Assembly (NCBI GenBank): GCA_021234155.1
Contig: JAJEKV010000072.1
Span: 5,873,676 to 5,937,675 of the forward strand
Length of the DNA: 64,000 nucleotides
Origin: Isoetes taiwanensis
Lineage: Eukaryota > Streptophyta > Lycopodiopsida > Isoetales > Isoetaceae
Direction: 5' to 3'
In this document: positions 12,801 to 26,399 of the stretch, piece by piece
Position numbering within the stretch: the stretch's first letter is position 1
Layout: the number at the start of each line of letters is the position of its first letter
Notes under the pieces: generated by a model
The model's database searches: none
Seen by the model: only the letters and a program-made list of their open reading frames with translations
What the model was told of the DNA's origin: nothing
Made by a program: the position numbers and the translations under genes

Positions 12801-15050
12801 CTTCAGGGGCTATGCCGCTGGAATGAAACCTATATCCGGTGGTTGGAAATAAGGACATGGTTGAAACCATTATTCGGCCATACACGGATCTCGCTTCATG
12901 AGCATTTCAAGGGAGGAAGACAAATGGAAGCAAAGAAAGACGACGCAGGACGAGGGAGACAAAGCCGACGGAGACGAGAATGTCGGTTTGGACCACGCCG
13001 CCAACACATTCTTGAAAACCCGAGATTGAGGTGAGTTTATTTTTGTTCTATTGGTTCCTCGACCAAGGAAGTCGAGAAAAACTCGCTTCCTTTCAATACC
13101 TTTTTTTTCATTCTCGACGCGAAGTCGAGAAAACTCGCTTCCTTTTCTCACGATGTCATCATTCAGTGGAATTCCGTGTCAACGACCGGATCATTGTCAT
13201 TGGGCAGCGGTTCACGCCGCGAGGAGGAGAATGAAAAGGACAAAGACAATCTGCATCAAGACACCGCCACGCCTTAAAGGACCCGAAAAGATAATGATCC
13301 CCAAGATTTGGATCCCCGATGAACCGGGATATATGGTCGAGCCAAACTCCCATCGATCCACCGCTCCCGCCAAGCTTGTAATATTTGACGCCAATGGAGT
13401 ATTAGCTGCAGATACCACGATAAAGACGCCCCCGAAGATTAACACCGCAGATCCCCGACCAAAAACGAGCATAAAATAGTGTATCCGGAGGCCCAGAGCT
13501 AAGGAAATTGTTGAATGGTGCCCGAACGTGGATTCGGGCGGGCATATGGTCTTGTATGGCAAAGAAAAATATTGTCAATGTTCTGGTGTTCTCGGATTTC
13601 AGTTTTGAAATTCAAGTTCGCTTGGGGAAGCGAAAGGGTCGAGCATGTGTTTCCGGACTCGATCCACCGGGCCACAAAGGGGAAGCATATAATGGTGAAA
13701 AGGCTGGGGATTGTGGTTTATGAGCAATTCCTGTGACTATGGCAAAACACAACACGCCGATCATAGACGACTCCGCTTACAAGTGGCATCATAACGCAAA
13801 AATACAATCATTGCTAAGCCATATCGACCGGAAGAATATGAGACGGGATAGGTGGTTGTCCTTCTGACCGCGGTCCCGCCTTGGCGTAATCCCGCTACAT
13901 TCTATTTTGTCGCCATGTGCTTTCGAACTATCCGAGCCTCACTAAACCCGATCCAGAGCAAGGCGATCATGAAAGCTATGGACACACAAATATTTGGTGA
14001 ACAAGAAGAGTGACCTCTCGCCGCCGATAGTCAAATGTGTGTGAATATTGTAAACAAACGCGGAACACATGTATTGAACATTTTGTAATGAATATATTTG
14101 TATATATTGAGTTGCCCTTTCTCGACTCACGAGTCGAAAGGCATGCTTGTCCCGCTGATGAGACCATTTGTATGTTTGATTGTGTGACCGGATGCAGCCA
14201 CAAACTATTATGATAATGCTTGTACATTATGTTGGCCTTTTCACTCGACTCATGAAGTCGAGAAAGTGCGGTTGTCTCGCTGATCTAAAACCATTTGTAT
14301 GCTTCCGCAGGTGATTGGATGCAACCATATTCTAATGAGAATGGTTGTAATTACTTTATGGCCTTTCTCGACTCGGCGAAGTCGAAAGACACTACTTCCC
14401 CACGCCATTGGATGCAGCTTGTATGGAATGAATGTTCTCCATTGTAATTTGATTTCAACATTCTTTTTCTTCGCTTTTGACTAATGGCACCGTAGAATTG
14501 TTAATCATACTCCTTGCTCCGTGGTTCGTGCACGCATCCGACACGAGTAATGCATCCCGCCGCATCACGAGACCGCCGAGGCGGCATGCATCCCGCCAAG
14601 GCGAAAAGAAATACCGATTACGGCAATGCACTCTGCCACGCCTACACCTTTTGCCCTCCGGGATAAGGTTGCGGGCGACCATGATTGAAGGTTGCTCGCT
14701 ACACCCCGGGATAAAAGAACGTGCAAAGAACAAAGAGAAAGTCCAGAAGCTCAAAGCATCTTGCAAGCATTGCATAACATCCACGGTTAAGGGGGAAGGA
14801 GCATATTCGATGAAAGATCTGCGAGAGGCGAGCGGAGAAGCCTGGGTGGACAGGTCGGTGGCCAAGCCGCAGAGGCACCTCCACGCGGAGGCATTTCACA
14901 CTCTTCAAAGTTGCCCCCAAGGCTTACTGCAATGCGGCGTGAAGAAGCCGCTAGTTAATCCCCAAGGTGGACCACCTACCAAGATGATGTAATCAGAAGT
15001 GACAAAGAAGACCGCCATGGTCTGGGGTCCATGTAAAATACATTGTACCT
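9850..15050 (+). pseudogene. Unidentified plus-strand gene, degraded copy A
   Basis: This is the copy A counterpart of 36620-41746. It has the same peptide islands, for example around 10014-10274 (equivalent of the 219-aa frame in copy B), 12001-12110 (the Asn-Glu-Tyr-His-Asp stretch), and 14477-14992, where a 171-aa frame containing KLKASCKHCITST is open. Nearly every island is shifted in frame relative to the next, and the GC-containing words differ from copy B. I do not recognise the family. The frame breaks probably reflect sequence errors at least in part. Confidence 0.4.
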
Positions 15051-15160
15051 ATTCAATTTATTAATAAAAATTCTTTTTTTCAACTAGTTCTTTGGTTTCA
15101 ATCTTTAATGAATTTCCTTTGTTTCAGCTTGCATTGTTCTTGTTCTCGACTCGCCAACTG
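11070..15160. repeat. Dispersed short palindromes, copy A set
   Basis: Imperfect palindromes related to CTCGACTTCGCGAAGTCGAG recur at about 11085, 11140, 11200, 11260, 11320, 13070, 13120, 14120, 14240, 14365 and 15145. Those at 14120-14365 sit in a ~120-bp tandem array, as in copy B. The centre of the palindrome is the most variable part. Confidence 0.65.
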
Positions 15161-15599
15161 TGGAAAACCGCAAAGAAAGCCGAATGCGCAGTTTTATTCA
15201 AAAATTCGAATTAAGGATAGTTTTCGGTCCAGGTGCTCTTTTATGTAAATTACCTGTGGTTAGAAAAAAAAATGGGAATGGAATGAGTCCCACTTTAATT
15301 AAATATTTACTTTCGATGTAACTTATCGATGCTTTTACATTGCAATATACAAACTGGCAAAGAAGCGAGTAAAAGAAATTGGATTGAGAATATATTGAAA
15401 CATCCATCTCAAACAGCTACCATGAATAAGTTTAGTACCTTCTCACTTTGATAGAAATAACCGATAGAAATCTTCGATCCGCCATAGAATCTAACGTAAT
15501 AGGGGGCCGAGGCAAGTTTGTTCTACTGGTGCACATCTCATACTTTTTCCATAAAGCGCCATACCTTATTATGCAATTCCAAGCTATATAGTTACCTTC
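15051..15599. other. AT-rich stretch between the plus-strand gene and the RPA70-like gene (copy A)
   Basis: No gene is recognised. The sequence is nearly identical to 41747-42340 in its AT-rich parts. It probably contains the 3' end of the RPA70-like gene, which I cannot delimit. Confidence 0.4.
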
Positions 15600-16795
15600 A
15601 TAAATATTTTAACATATAATTATTTACCATGAGTGCAAAATATCCCTATGGAGGAATGGCCGGATTTATTTCTATTATCGTATCACTCAGGTTTGACAAT
15701 GAAATTCCCTGTGCATATCATCAAAAATATCTCTATCTTTCATGCACTCAATAGAATCAAATCGAGACATAGAACAAACCTAAGAAACTGTTGTTTTAAC
15801 GGATGTTAAGCTTATCGGCGGCTTTGGTCAACGATTCCAGCCTAATAGCTCCAGCTTTTAAGGCCAAATCGCCCCCATAAGCTCACTCTAATGCTTCTAC
15901 CATCGGCAAGTACGCTTTTATTTAGCATATCCTATACAACATAAAACATCTCAAATCTATCTAAGTTAACCTATACCTCGATCCTCAATTGTGATTTCGC
16001 TTAGCAACCTCTTGATTATCCGCTTTCCTTCAATGCTTATTGCAGATGATACATTGGAAACAATTCCAATAACATTTATACATTCACGATCACATCATTA
16101 GTTATGTGTCTATTCTTCAACAATAATGCGATCAAATGAAGGATAAGAAATTTCCATACCAGCCTCACCGCTTCTTGTATTTATGTATGGTCGCAGTGGT
16201 CTATTTCAACAAAGTCCGATTTTGCATCAAGATTGTCATTCACATCATCATTCGCCTGTTTATCTCTCTTACAATTGAATTTGTATTCAGTATTAACTCG
16301 TAATCATTTTTTAGCCTTGAAAACTTCTTTATTTGCGATGATGCACCTTCGCCAAATCTCATATGTCCGTATGCAATACACAAAAAGCCCATAATCTTTT
16401 ACATAACTCTCTACTATTATCAATAGTCATAGTCAAGATAATCGACAAAATCAAACACATATTACCTTCCCAACCTTGAATATCTCAAAAACAGACGGCG
16501 TCATCAAACATACATGCTTGAATTGCCGTGATTGGCCTCACACTAAATTAGTCTTCAAACATAAGGCATAGCAGCATTAGTAACATACCAAATGCCCCAG
16601 TTCAACATGGAAAATGTGCCCTTGCTCATCACTCTTTGCATACGCCCTCAAAGATTCCTTTCCTTCCTTTGTCACATGTACCTTTATGATCCAATTTGTT
16701 TCATATGGAGTCACCGCAAAATACGTGCATAAACCTTCTACTAATTTGTGCTCCAAATTGCCTCGCTTGATATTTGCTTTTTTCTCAGACAAAGA
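15600..16795 (-). pseudogene. RPA70-like single-stranded DNA-binding protein, broken copy A
   Basis: This is the copy A counterpart of 42343-43498. The first OB-fold exon is readable in 16577-16790 (TPYETNWIIKVHVTKEG, YAKSDEQGHIFHVELG). Downstream exons show the same peptides as copy B but with additional frameshifts, such as loss of one base in the exon that reads VEIDHLQPY in copy B. Many CTG triplets of copy B appear as CCG here (15479, 15660 and 16367 regions). Confidence 0.5.
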
Positions 16796-17229
16796 CACAC
16801 AATCTTAGAACCTATACATACAAATTTTACAAATTCTTGAAAAACCTTAAAAGGTGCATAAGTTCTAAATTCCGCAATAACATGCAAAACTTTTCTACAA
16901 CATAGATGCTCAAGATCCCATAAACATGCTTCAACCATCATTCAATTAAATTGGGATTATGTCTATTCCAAAATCGCCAGATAAGCATTTTATTGACCAT
17001 TATATTGAATTAACCACACTTTTGCACCGCGGTTCATTTTCGGGCTAGGAAGATGCATTTTATGTTGAAATGCAAAATCATTCAAATATTCCATGCAAAT
17101 GACCCATATTATGACGTATCGTTGGCAATAGAAAACAAGAAATTACTTATTAATTCGCGACATTCACAGGGACGACAACTAAATCTAAACATTGAAATTG
17201 TAATGCTTTACTTAATAAATAACAAGTAG

Positions 17230-20150
17230 CGTTGCTACAAAACAGATTTTCGTGGTTCAAATCGCTGTGTATTTGTTTGGCATAAATAACGATTATAATA
17301 GAACATAAACTTAAAAACTAATCGATTCATCGCCCTCAGCGCCGCAGCGGGTCGAGATCCTCGCCGATCATGAACAAACCATGCTCGATTCCATATAAGA
17401 TGGATTACAACATCAAAGGGATCGATAGAAGCGGACGATTCATAGCAATCCACATCAAGCGGCCCCCGGTTCTATTTCTAGCTCAGCTCAAGACCGGGCA
17501 GAGGTCCGCATGGTTAATTTTGCGTAATAGAATGTGCCATAATAACAAAGGTATAGGAGACCGGCGTTTCATGGTGAGCCAATTTCATGCATACCTATTT
17601 ATACACACCTAAATTATTGACAAGATATACATACAAATTATTGCAAGTATAGCAAACCATACACATAATATAAAAACAATACGCATTAATAACCAATAAT
17701 GCTGATATAAGAACACAATATATATTCAAAACCTTTCGTAAAGTATATTTCATATTCAAAACTTTTTTGGAAAGTGTATTTCAGATACATATATATCAAA
17801 AAGTTCTCTTTCTAGAACGATTTTCTCAAGGTCCCTCGGCCATTTTCCGTCCGGATCAAGTTATGGGTATACCGCTTGTATCTCTTCGACCGCTTTTCCT
17901 GAAGTTATTTCATGCAAGACACTAACAAAAAGGGGCAGAAGTCATCTTTGTCAAAATCTTGAGGATGATAGGGGGCGGATTCAATGCCTGTGGACTGATT
18001 GAAGCAACACTTTAAAGCCGCCATCATCCACAATGATCATGCCTTCCTTATCTCTCAACACCTAGGGTATCCATCATGTTGCGCAAGCATTTTTCACAAA
18101 TATCTTTTTACCCCTTCGGCTTTTAAGGTTTGTGAATGAAGCACATTTGCTTTTGATCCCCATGGACGCCTTCTATTTAGCTCAGCACTACTTTCAAAAC
18201 ATCCTCGTGATATTTCTATGCTCCATAGATGACCAAATTGCAATAACTAAAACATACCAAGGCCTGGTCCAACATCTCCTTCGTGATAAGGGCGCGTAAA
18301 CATATTTGGCACGCGGTCTCAAAATGGTTGTCACAAGATACCATGACTTTTCGAACGCTGTTTTAGGTAACGCTTCTACATAGCACACCATTCAAATCAA
18401 AGACATTACTTTGGGAAGCCAAATTATTTCTCAGAAGGAGAACAATAACGATGAGACAAAAGAAATGGTAGCTTAAACGCCGCCAAAGCGCCGACATTTC
18501 ATGAATGATGCATGTCAACATAATTTGAAAATATGATTCTATGTCTAAATCGCTACCGGGCGCTGATTTTATATGCATGCAAAATGCATGGATATCAAAA
18601 AAAGGAATATTGTTACGATATACCTTTTTCTTCTTTCTTCATTCCCCCGTTGTGACTTCTTCCTCCACAGATCCCTTATTCCGAAGTTGTTCCTCGGGTC
18701 TGATAGAAGCACCAACCACATCAATTGAGATCTCAGATGCTGGGTTGGAACTATGCTTTGATAGTTCATTACTTTACGCTTAACCTCGCTAGTGTTTTCG
18801 TGATTTGAATCTCCTTCATCCTCATTATTACATATTATCAATATCCCGCTTTATCTTCAACATGTTCTAAATTTTAGGGTCAAGGGATGTTCACAGTATG
18901 TCGATAGGTATTTGGTAATCCGGCTCATCTCATCGGTTTCATCCATGAAGAAGGCCAACCAATAGCTTTTCTCAATCCTTCCGCTCCTTAAGCAACCGCG
19001 TATTTCTGTCTTAGAGGTAGAAGCTTTGCTTTTGCAATCGCACATTGGTCCCCTAGTTGTTTCCTCTAGTATTTCTCAAAGAAGAGGTCCAAGAAATTTT
19101 TGGCTCGACCATCCGAGACGACGCCTCGACATTTCCTTTTGCTAACTTCAAAGCTTCTCTACCGATGTAACCTCCAACGGGAAGTTCCCAGTTGTTCCCA
19201 ACGGACAAAATGCTTCAATGAGATACCTGAAAGGTCCATAGAGAACCCGCTCTGTTTATCCTTACCCTTATGTGATGTTAGGGGAGCTCATACTTAATGT
19301 GGCCTACAAGAATTGGGTCGCCCGCCATCCTCTTCTTCCTCATCTTCCTCTAACTCTTTCCACCATCTTTGACACCCTTCCTTGTCTTCTTGCTCCAGAT
19401 AGAAGACGCTTTCTGATTATGCTCATCTAACCGGATAGCACCGCCATGCTAGTTTGTCTCCATCCGGTTTTCCTTTTAGCCTTTCATATTCCTTATCATC
19501 CATCATGGCTACTATAATTATAAGCACATGAAAAATTTTACTTCTTCGTCGGGTCAATCGCCCTCGCTTTCATCTATGAGGATCGCTACCGTCGATGACT
19601 TTCACGCATTCTAAGTCATTTGCAGCGCGCTAGAGCATATGCATAGGACATGCCTGAGGGACATATAGTGACAATTGTGTAGTTCATCTCCTCGCGGTGA
19701 AACCATTGCATATGTTGAAGAACGTGATATAGTCATCGCCTTACCATCCGGGTGCTCTGGGCCATCAAGGACTTAAGAGTGTGATATCATGGGGACCAAG
19801 ACCCCACTCGCAAGGCACACTTGAAACCGCTGACACTTGATAAAGAAAGTGGACTCCATCTCCCGAGTCCTTCACCATCGGGACTTTTCGCTTCAAGCCT
19901 GATGCAACTTTAGTGTGAAGCCCAATCGGGATTTTGCAACGTTCTTCAACTTCGGCCGCTGACAAAGTCCTTGGACCAAAATACATACTTTAAGGTCGCC
20001 GTTAGAGACGCTTATACTTTTGCATGAGTCCTAACTGGACAACGCACCACTCGATGTAAGCCTTCGTAATTCTCACCAAAACCGCCTTCTTGAGCACTCT
20101 AATATTCTTCAAATTGCCGCAGTAGGCTAAAACTAAATTCAACCACAAAT
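17230..20150 (-). pseudogene. Unidentified acidic/coiled-coil gene, copy A
   Basis: Minus-strand islands match those of copy B at 44060-46895, including the region reading GVEDKEGMIIVDDDA in B (here ~18000-18060). The Asp/Asn/Glu-rich segment (~18780-18860) and the segment around 19765-19986 (GLHTKVASGLKRKVPMVK) are also shared. All are fragmented by indels. I cannot assign a function. Confidence 0.35.
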
Positions 20151-21087
20151 CCAAAAATATCCATACAGTCACAGAAATTCCACTAAACTGCTGTAAAATG
20201 ACAATCGAGCCTTTTTCAATATAGATAAGGCTGATTTGACCACAACCCTGCTACACCCACAAAGGCCGCATGCGCTTTTACGCTAAAGAGGGATCTCCGC
20301 TATTTCATAACACAAAACTCAACCTTTATTCAATCATCCCTTCCGTTTCAATTTTTACAATTCGGATTCACCCAACTCTTAATATTCAAACTCAATCTCA
20401 ACTACTCTAAATCATAAAACATCCTACGCCTACCTCGCTTCTTCAATAGCACCTTCCGAAAGCCCCAACTCTCATGCTCACTGTCATTTCTTTCTCCATA
20501 CCTCCCGGAAAGCCACTCCGGCCCACGCTTAAAATGCCTAAGCCAAACTAGCCCCTAGTCATTGCCGAGTTCTGGATAGCTCTCGGGGCTTTTCCGCTTT
20601 ACACGCTGCATTCCTAAAACCATAGCCGAAAAATGATGATAATTCCAAAAATTTTTTCCGGATTCATATAATCTTATATATAGTCGATACTATCCACGAT
20701 ATAAGTTTTTATTTTCCATGTGCTATGTTAATGAAAATTGGGCGACCGCTTCCCTATTTGCAATACACATGCCGCATTGCAATCAACAACATTGGTAATA
20801 TTAAAAATAAAGCATATAACCTAGTGGAAAAAATAAACCTCTAAATATCACAAGTTAACTTTTTATCTATAATGACTTTTTCTAATGAATACTTGTTTTT
20901 CATACCATATTCCATACCTGATTTTAAGTTGTGTTAACTTTAAGTTTGTTTAAATGTACAATGTTGAGATATTTATCTTGAGTCTCTATGAACCCACACA
21001 AACAAATCCAAATTTGGAACATCTTGTGCATGGCAATTTGCTCATTTTATCATTTCTACCACTAAATCTTAAAGTTTATGGTTACCA
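20151..21087. other. AT-rich DNA downstream of the oxidase (copy A)
   Basis: No gene is recognised. It presumably contains the 3' UTR and terminator of the minus-strand oxidase gene and is very similar to 46896-47812. Confidence 0.4.
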
Positions 21088-22850
21088 AGTAACCACAAAA
21101 GGTCTCATCATTTCGTTATCTTCATGATCAAGGATATGGCAGTGCCAAGCATAACCAGGCCAAGGCTGGGATCAAAAGGAAAGGGCAAACCAGTCTGAGA
21201 CATAAATCTGAGATATAATCTGGTGACATAACCTGGCAAGGCAATGGCAGTGTCTTCTTCCAACCAATATCATGCTCAGCAGGAGGTGTACCCTTCTATG
21301 AAGCAGCTGTCAGATATGGAACTGTTAATTATATCCATAGAACACAATCCCTTGGCGTATTTTACTGTATCAAATGCCTGCTGATCGAGCACCTTGAAGA
21401 AAACCAAATGCACATGTATGGGGTGAGCATCCTGTGTCAGATTTATGATCTCCCCATATGACAGAAAATTCTTTTGGTGTTTCAAAGTAACAGGATCAGA
21501 CCAAGCTGCCCTGTTAATCGGATACCAGTTGTGACATTGTCTGGAGTAAAGAATTCCGTCTAGAGTAAAAACCCGGCGCGGGATCGGCATGGTTGAGCTG
21601 GTTAAGAGCGGTGAAATACTGGAGAGATTTTGATCGGAGGGTCTGTTGATCCCTTTGGCTGCTACCACATGGAAATTTCATGACTAGTTCTGATCCTCCT
21701 GATGGAGTACCCATCTGGAAACGGAGCTGGAGCAGAATTGGTGAGAAAAAATATCAGTGCCAGGAGGGATTGATGGAAAAAATCTACGATTGTATCGACT
21801 CTGTAAGCTGGGGCAAGGGTGATGGAGGAGGAGGATCTTCGAGGGGCAAGGAAGGTAGCCACCATCTGTACCAATTTTAAGAAAAGACAGAGAAGCAGAG
21901 CTGAAAGAGAGCTTGAAAAAACGAGCATTGGCTCCATTGAGGAATCTGAATCGGTATTTTCGAGCCTGCACGTTGAGATAAGGCCAGATTTTGCCATTCA
22001 CTAAGACTGTATCTCCGAAAATTCCGGCAATTCCGGGTGGATTGCTGGAGCAAGGCCGACGTTGGGAAAATTGAGAGAACCATTTCTGTAAAATTGTCTG
22101 TCTTGGATCAGAAGCGGAAGATCAAACTGCCCAGATGGGAGGTTGAATTTCTGCTCAATTTCTGGGCCAATTTAATAGATAAATGCCTGCAAGGCCTGCG
22201 TATACGTTGAGCCTGGTAATGCCGATGCTGTGATCATGGTACCACAGCATTGCCGGAAACTGAGCATTTGGGTATTCATAGATTTCATTCGTCCATGCGG
22301 GTCCCTTTTCTCCGTCGGCTGTAAACCATGCATCAGGATATCCGTCTGATGTGCTCGGGCTTTCCATTCCGTGCAGATGCGTCACGATCGGAACTCCTCT
22401 TCTGGCTTTTGCCATATGAATGCTTTTGTCCGCTGTTGTGAAAAATGAGATTCGTCGTATGTGATTCTGCCACCATATCCCCGCCGGAATTCCTCTCTTC
22501 TGGCCAGCAGCGTCGGCCCTGGATATGTCGTGCAGTCTCTTCGCATACCCATATGCGCTGTACAGTTGTTGGGGGCAGATCCCTGCGCAGTTTCTGCATC
22601 ATCAATCCAATTTCTGTTAAGAAAAATGAAAGCGAAATTCTGCTCCCTGATCAATCGGTGCTTTTCTTACCTGAGAAATCCTGCACGCCCCAATTTGAGC
22701 GTTTTGTTGCAGCAGAGAAATCGTTGGTGGTACAGGCAATGGATCCAACGAATTTTCCAGCTTCGGAGATGGCTCCATGTTTTGGCATATCGATTGTGCC
22801 TTCGACGATCCGGCAATATTTAAGATGAGAAATGCGATAACAGCCCACAT
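21088..22850 (-). pseudogene. LPR-like multicopper oxidase, frameshifted copy A
   Basis: This is the same gene as 47813-49574 but interrupted by many 1-3-base indels, so only pieces are open: 22617-22850 (signal peptide exon), 22155-22415 (THLHGMESPS and WYHDHSIG copper motifs), 21684-22001 and 21276-21668 (HPIHVHLVFFK). A short segment equivalent to IHPNWCPEFFGD in copy B is corrupted. The stop differs because GTTACTTGA of copy B reads GTTACTTGGTAA here. The CAG/CTG triplets are largely kept, unlike in the flanking transposons, and most differences are homopolymer-like indels. It may be a sequencing-damaged version of the intact gene rather than a true pseudogene. Confidence 0.6.
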
Positions 22851-24200
22851 AATGCCTGCGGATGATCTTCTGGCTTGTTCAGTTTAAATTTGTCTAAATT
22901 GCGGTAAACCATGAAATGCTCCTCAATGAAAGGAGCACCGAAAAGGCGACCTTTACTAAATTTCAGGGACGTGCTATAATGGTCCACAAAATTGTCTAAG
23001 TTTACCCATCGTTTCTTCATGTTTTTAGCATCCCATATCCCAAATCTTCATGTGAAGCTTTTGGAAAGTAATTTGAAGCTCTTAAAAATTCGGGAACTAA
23101 ATTTTCAGGTGACTCCAGATGAGGTCATGGTCTTTGGACCATTTAATGCGCAAATGGCTATATCTGGAGCTGTGGTGATCCAATTGACAAGCTTGTGTCT
23201 CATTGTGTTGCATGAGTGTTGGACCTGCAAAAAAATGATGTCATGAAATCAAAAATTAAAATTGGTATGGACTATGAGAAAACCAGCCAAAAGAGAACTC
23301 CTTTTTACCCCCCGATTGACATAGCAATATCCGAGGATGGACCACTTTTGATGGACCAAAGCCCAGAATCCCAAATGGACTATGTTGTAGCCATGAAGGA
23401 CCTCTATAAACCATGAATAGCACTTAACTTCCAAATCGGATGGACCAACATCTAACCCAATGAATCCACCTGCATACCAAAGATTGACCTCTTTTACAAC
23501 TTAGAATGGAACTAGTCAGAGACCTTCAAAGAATGCCTAAATCACTTGAAATGAGTCTAAATCCTAAAAATTCAAAACTCAACGAGGTGGAAGCTCCTTT
23601 GATCCTTCTTAGCCTTAACTTCACGTGCTACTTCCAATCACCCTTCAAAGACATGGATCAAATATTACATTTTAGGGACCCCATGTTGATATAAAGATTA
23701 CCAATGCAACCAACAACATGAGTTCCCAAACAAAAATATGACAGCTTGCAAAACTTAAAATATACCTTTATGAGCATGTACAAAGCAAAGATTTAATAGT
23801 TCATGGTAATGCCTTTAACAACAACAAGAACAATTAGATACTAAAATTTCATGATGATTTGATTAGGGACTTACTACTGAAGTTCTCTTAGGCTTTGGTA
23901 TACCATTGTTGTGTCTTATAGCGCATTTCAAAGAAAAGCATGTTAACTAATCAAAGAAAACAGTAACACAACTTGAGTAAAGATAATAGAAACATGGGAT
24001 CTAGGACTCGACCCTAGATCCCATCAAAGCACAAAATTACATGGAACCTAACCCGCTCCAAATAAAAACATTCTTGCCATGCAATTGATATTGAAATAAA
24101 CGTACGCATACTAGCTTAACAATGATTAACAATTCCATTGATTGTGTCCAAACGCCAACAAAACTTGAGCACAATTCAATCACAAAAAAGGGATATCCCA
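22851..24200. other. Oxidase upstream region and unassigned DNA (copy A)
   Basis: The first ~250 bases upstream of the oxidase start are presumably its 5' UTR and promoter. The rest has no recognisable gene. Compared with 49575-50900 in copy B, AAAG-type words here often correspond to CAGC-type words there. Confidence 0.4.
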
Positions 24201-24239
24201 TCATACACCAAGGTCTCGGCGATCAAATCGCCTCTTCCC

Positions 24240-26320
24240 CGTAAACATCATTTAAAGCCATGGTTTTCTTAGCTGTCGGTGTTGCATCACGGCATCTTCA
24301 TCAGCCTCACCGGGCTACTTGTATTGCTAAATTGGCTTCGTATACGGTGGATCTCATCCACCTTATCACAGTTATCTTCACAGACCATGCTATGCATCGA
24401 TCGGCCCAATGCCACCCAACCAGCCTTGTTTGTAGCCTTATTCTTGTGATTGTCCCAAGAACAAATGTGTGTCCTCACACGATCCCACAAGCTCATCCTC
24501 TCATATCATCATAATCACTAACTTACCGCCTTATATATACATGGCAAAGATCAACACCAAATAATTCGGGATAAAGCTTGCCCGGCCATGTTCGCTAATA
24601 TCTCTCTCCACAATCGTGACATCATGCTCATGTTCATAAGGCACATCTCCACAATTGCTTCATAAACATGAGCAGCTCAATTTCGAAGAATGATTAGATT
24701 AGCAACAACTAAAATGGTGTGTGCAGAGCTGGAATTATTTCAGATCTATGGTGACCACGCCAGCTTTCCTAAGCCTCTCTTTAACCTTTTTCTCGTGCAT
24801 ACTTAATATTGGCATCCATGCATTATTTGTTTTCACAACAATTTGCGAACATGATAGAAAACTTGCATTTCCCATTAGATCAAAAGTGCTTGGTCTGAAC
24901 CCACACTATGCCACTCATACATCCTAATGTCACTCCTCTTTTTGCAATTCCCTTTCCAATCTTGCATCACTTGCCCCTTCTCTTTACCGTATCTTCTTTA
25001 CTCAAATTTACATACGTACTTTCTTCTTATTCTCTACATGATTCTTTAAAATTGCTTCACTTTCGAACATAAATAAACTTATCAATTGCATTTTGCAAAA
25101 TGTTTCATCACTTTGATCTTGTTAGCTTGCATGCTGCTTGGGGCTTGGGACCTCCCTAACAGCACAGAGGCCGTTTGGAGTGAGAACTGCTTCCGGAAAT
25201 TTCTTCCATTTCAGTGAGAGGCCCAGGGGGTATGGATGGTGCATGTTCTAGGTGACTGCCGAGTGGTTGAATGGGTGTAATATGGAATTGGCATAGACAT
25301 ATGATTAGCATTGGTGTAGGAAGGGGGTGGCAGGCAAGCTGACTTCAAGGTTTCTATTATACACCTTCATTTAAGAAGTCAGAAACTGGCTCATCCAGGT
25401 GTGGTCAATGCTTCACCGCCAAGGAATGTGGTTTTGTGTGCAACCACTTGTCTTCTTTTGCTAGGCTCCCTCCCAAACATTGACCAACCCCTCATACATA
25501 ATGGCTCTATTTCTTTTTGGATCTAGTTTTGAAGGGAGGCTCATGACATGTCACGGTAATAGGTGTGTGCAGTGGCGCCTTAGAATAATGGCTTGGTTTT
25601 ATGTTGAATGGCGGTCCTGGCTCACATGGGATCCATGGCATGGGGATATGACATCCTAGAATTAGAAGATGTGGATTATCGGAGATACCACAGGGGACAC
25701 GTACATTTTGAAAGTGTGCAAGCCAGCCATCAAAGCAAATTCATTTGTAATCCATGCAGCACCACGAGGAGGCCGTAGCAGCTCTAGATTTCCCTATCCC
25801 AACTCAGGTATTACATCACCGTCCTTTCACCTTTAAGCAAGTACAAATTAGGCAGCACATAACTGCGGCGAATACACATGTGTGAGAAACGGTCGACCAC
25901 TCTCATTCTTTGGTATGGTTTGAGTAGCATTTCTTGCTCCCCTCCTTGCCAAATTCTCATACATGATCTGCTTTGCCAGGCTTGTCTTAAATTTGTCTGT
26001 CGCGATTCAAATCTTTGGGCAGGTGAACTTAGAATACGCTAGCAGCTTCTCTAAGGCAAGGTGAAATGCCTCCTAGATTATTTGAGTTCATAAACTTTAA
26101 GCAGGCAGGGGTACCCACACACATTAAGGCCGGAGACCTGGGCTTGCTTCCACGAATGCCTATTTTTGAAACCTTTCCACCATCCCTTCCACTAGGGCAG
26201 CCATCTTTAAAACGGTGTTCCTTTTGATGGTATCCTGCGCACCCTCTCCACCAAAACCTTCCAATGCAACTCGGGTGTAAAATAAGCTGTGGGGTACAAC
26301 TTTGGCAACATTTAAGCACT
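24240..26320 (-). pseudogene. pogo/Tigger-type transposase, degraded copy A
   Basis: This is the counterpart of 50920-52990. Recognisable pieces include the equivalent of the Glu/Asp-rich tail (24287-24496 minus) and a piece at 26029-26319 with FMNSNNL. The DDE region is broken by numerous indels. The region at 25625-25650 still shows ATCCATGGCATGGGG, a trace of the same 14-bp duplication seen at 52317-52344 in copy B. Confidence 0.5.
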
Positions 26321-26399
26321 TTAAGTGATGGCTTCCAAGGCGGGCGTCAGCTTGAGTCACACCCTTCTCCTCCTTTGCCTTTTCCCACAGTAGCGAAAA

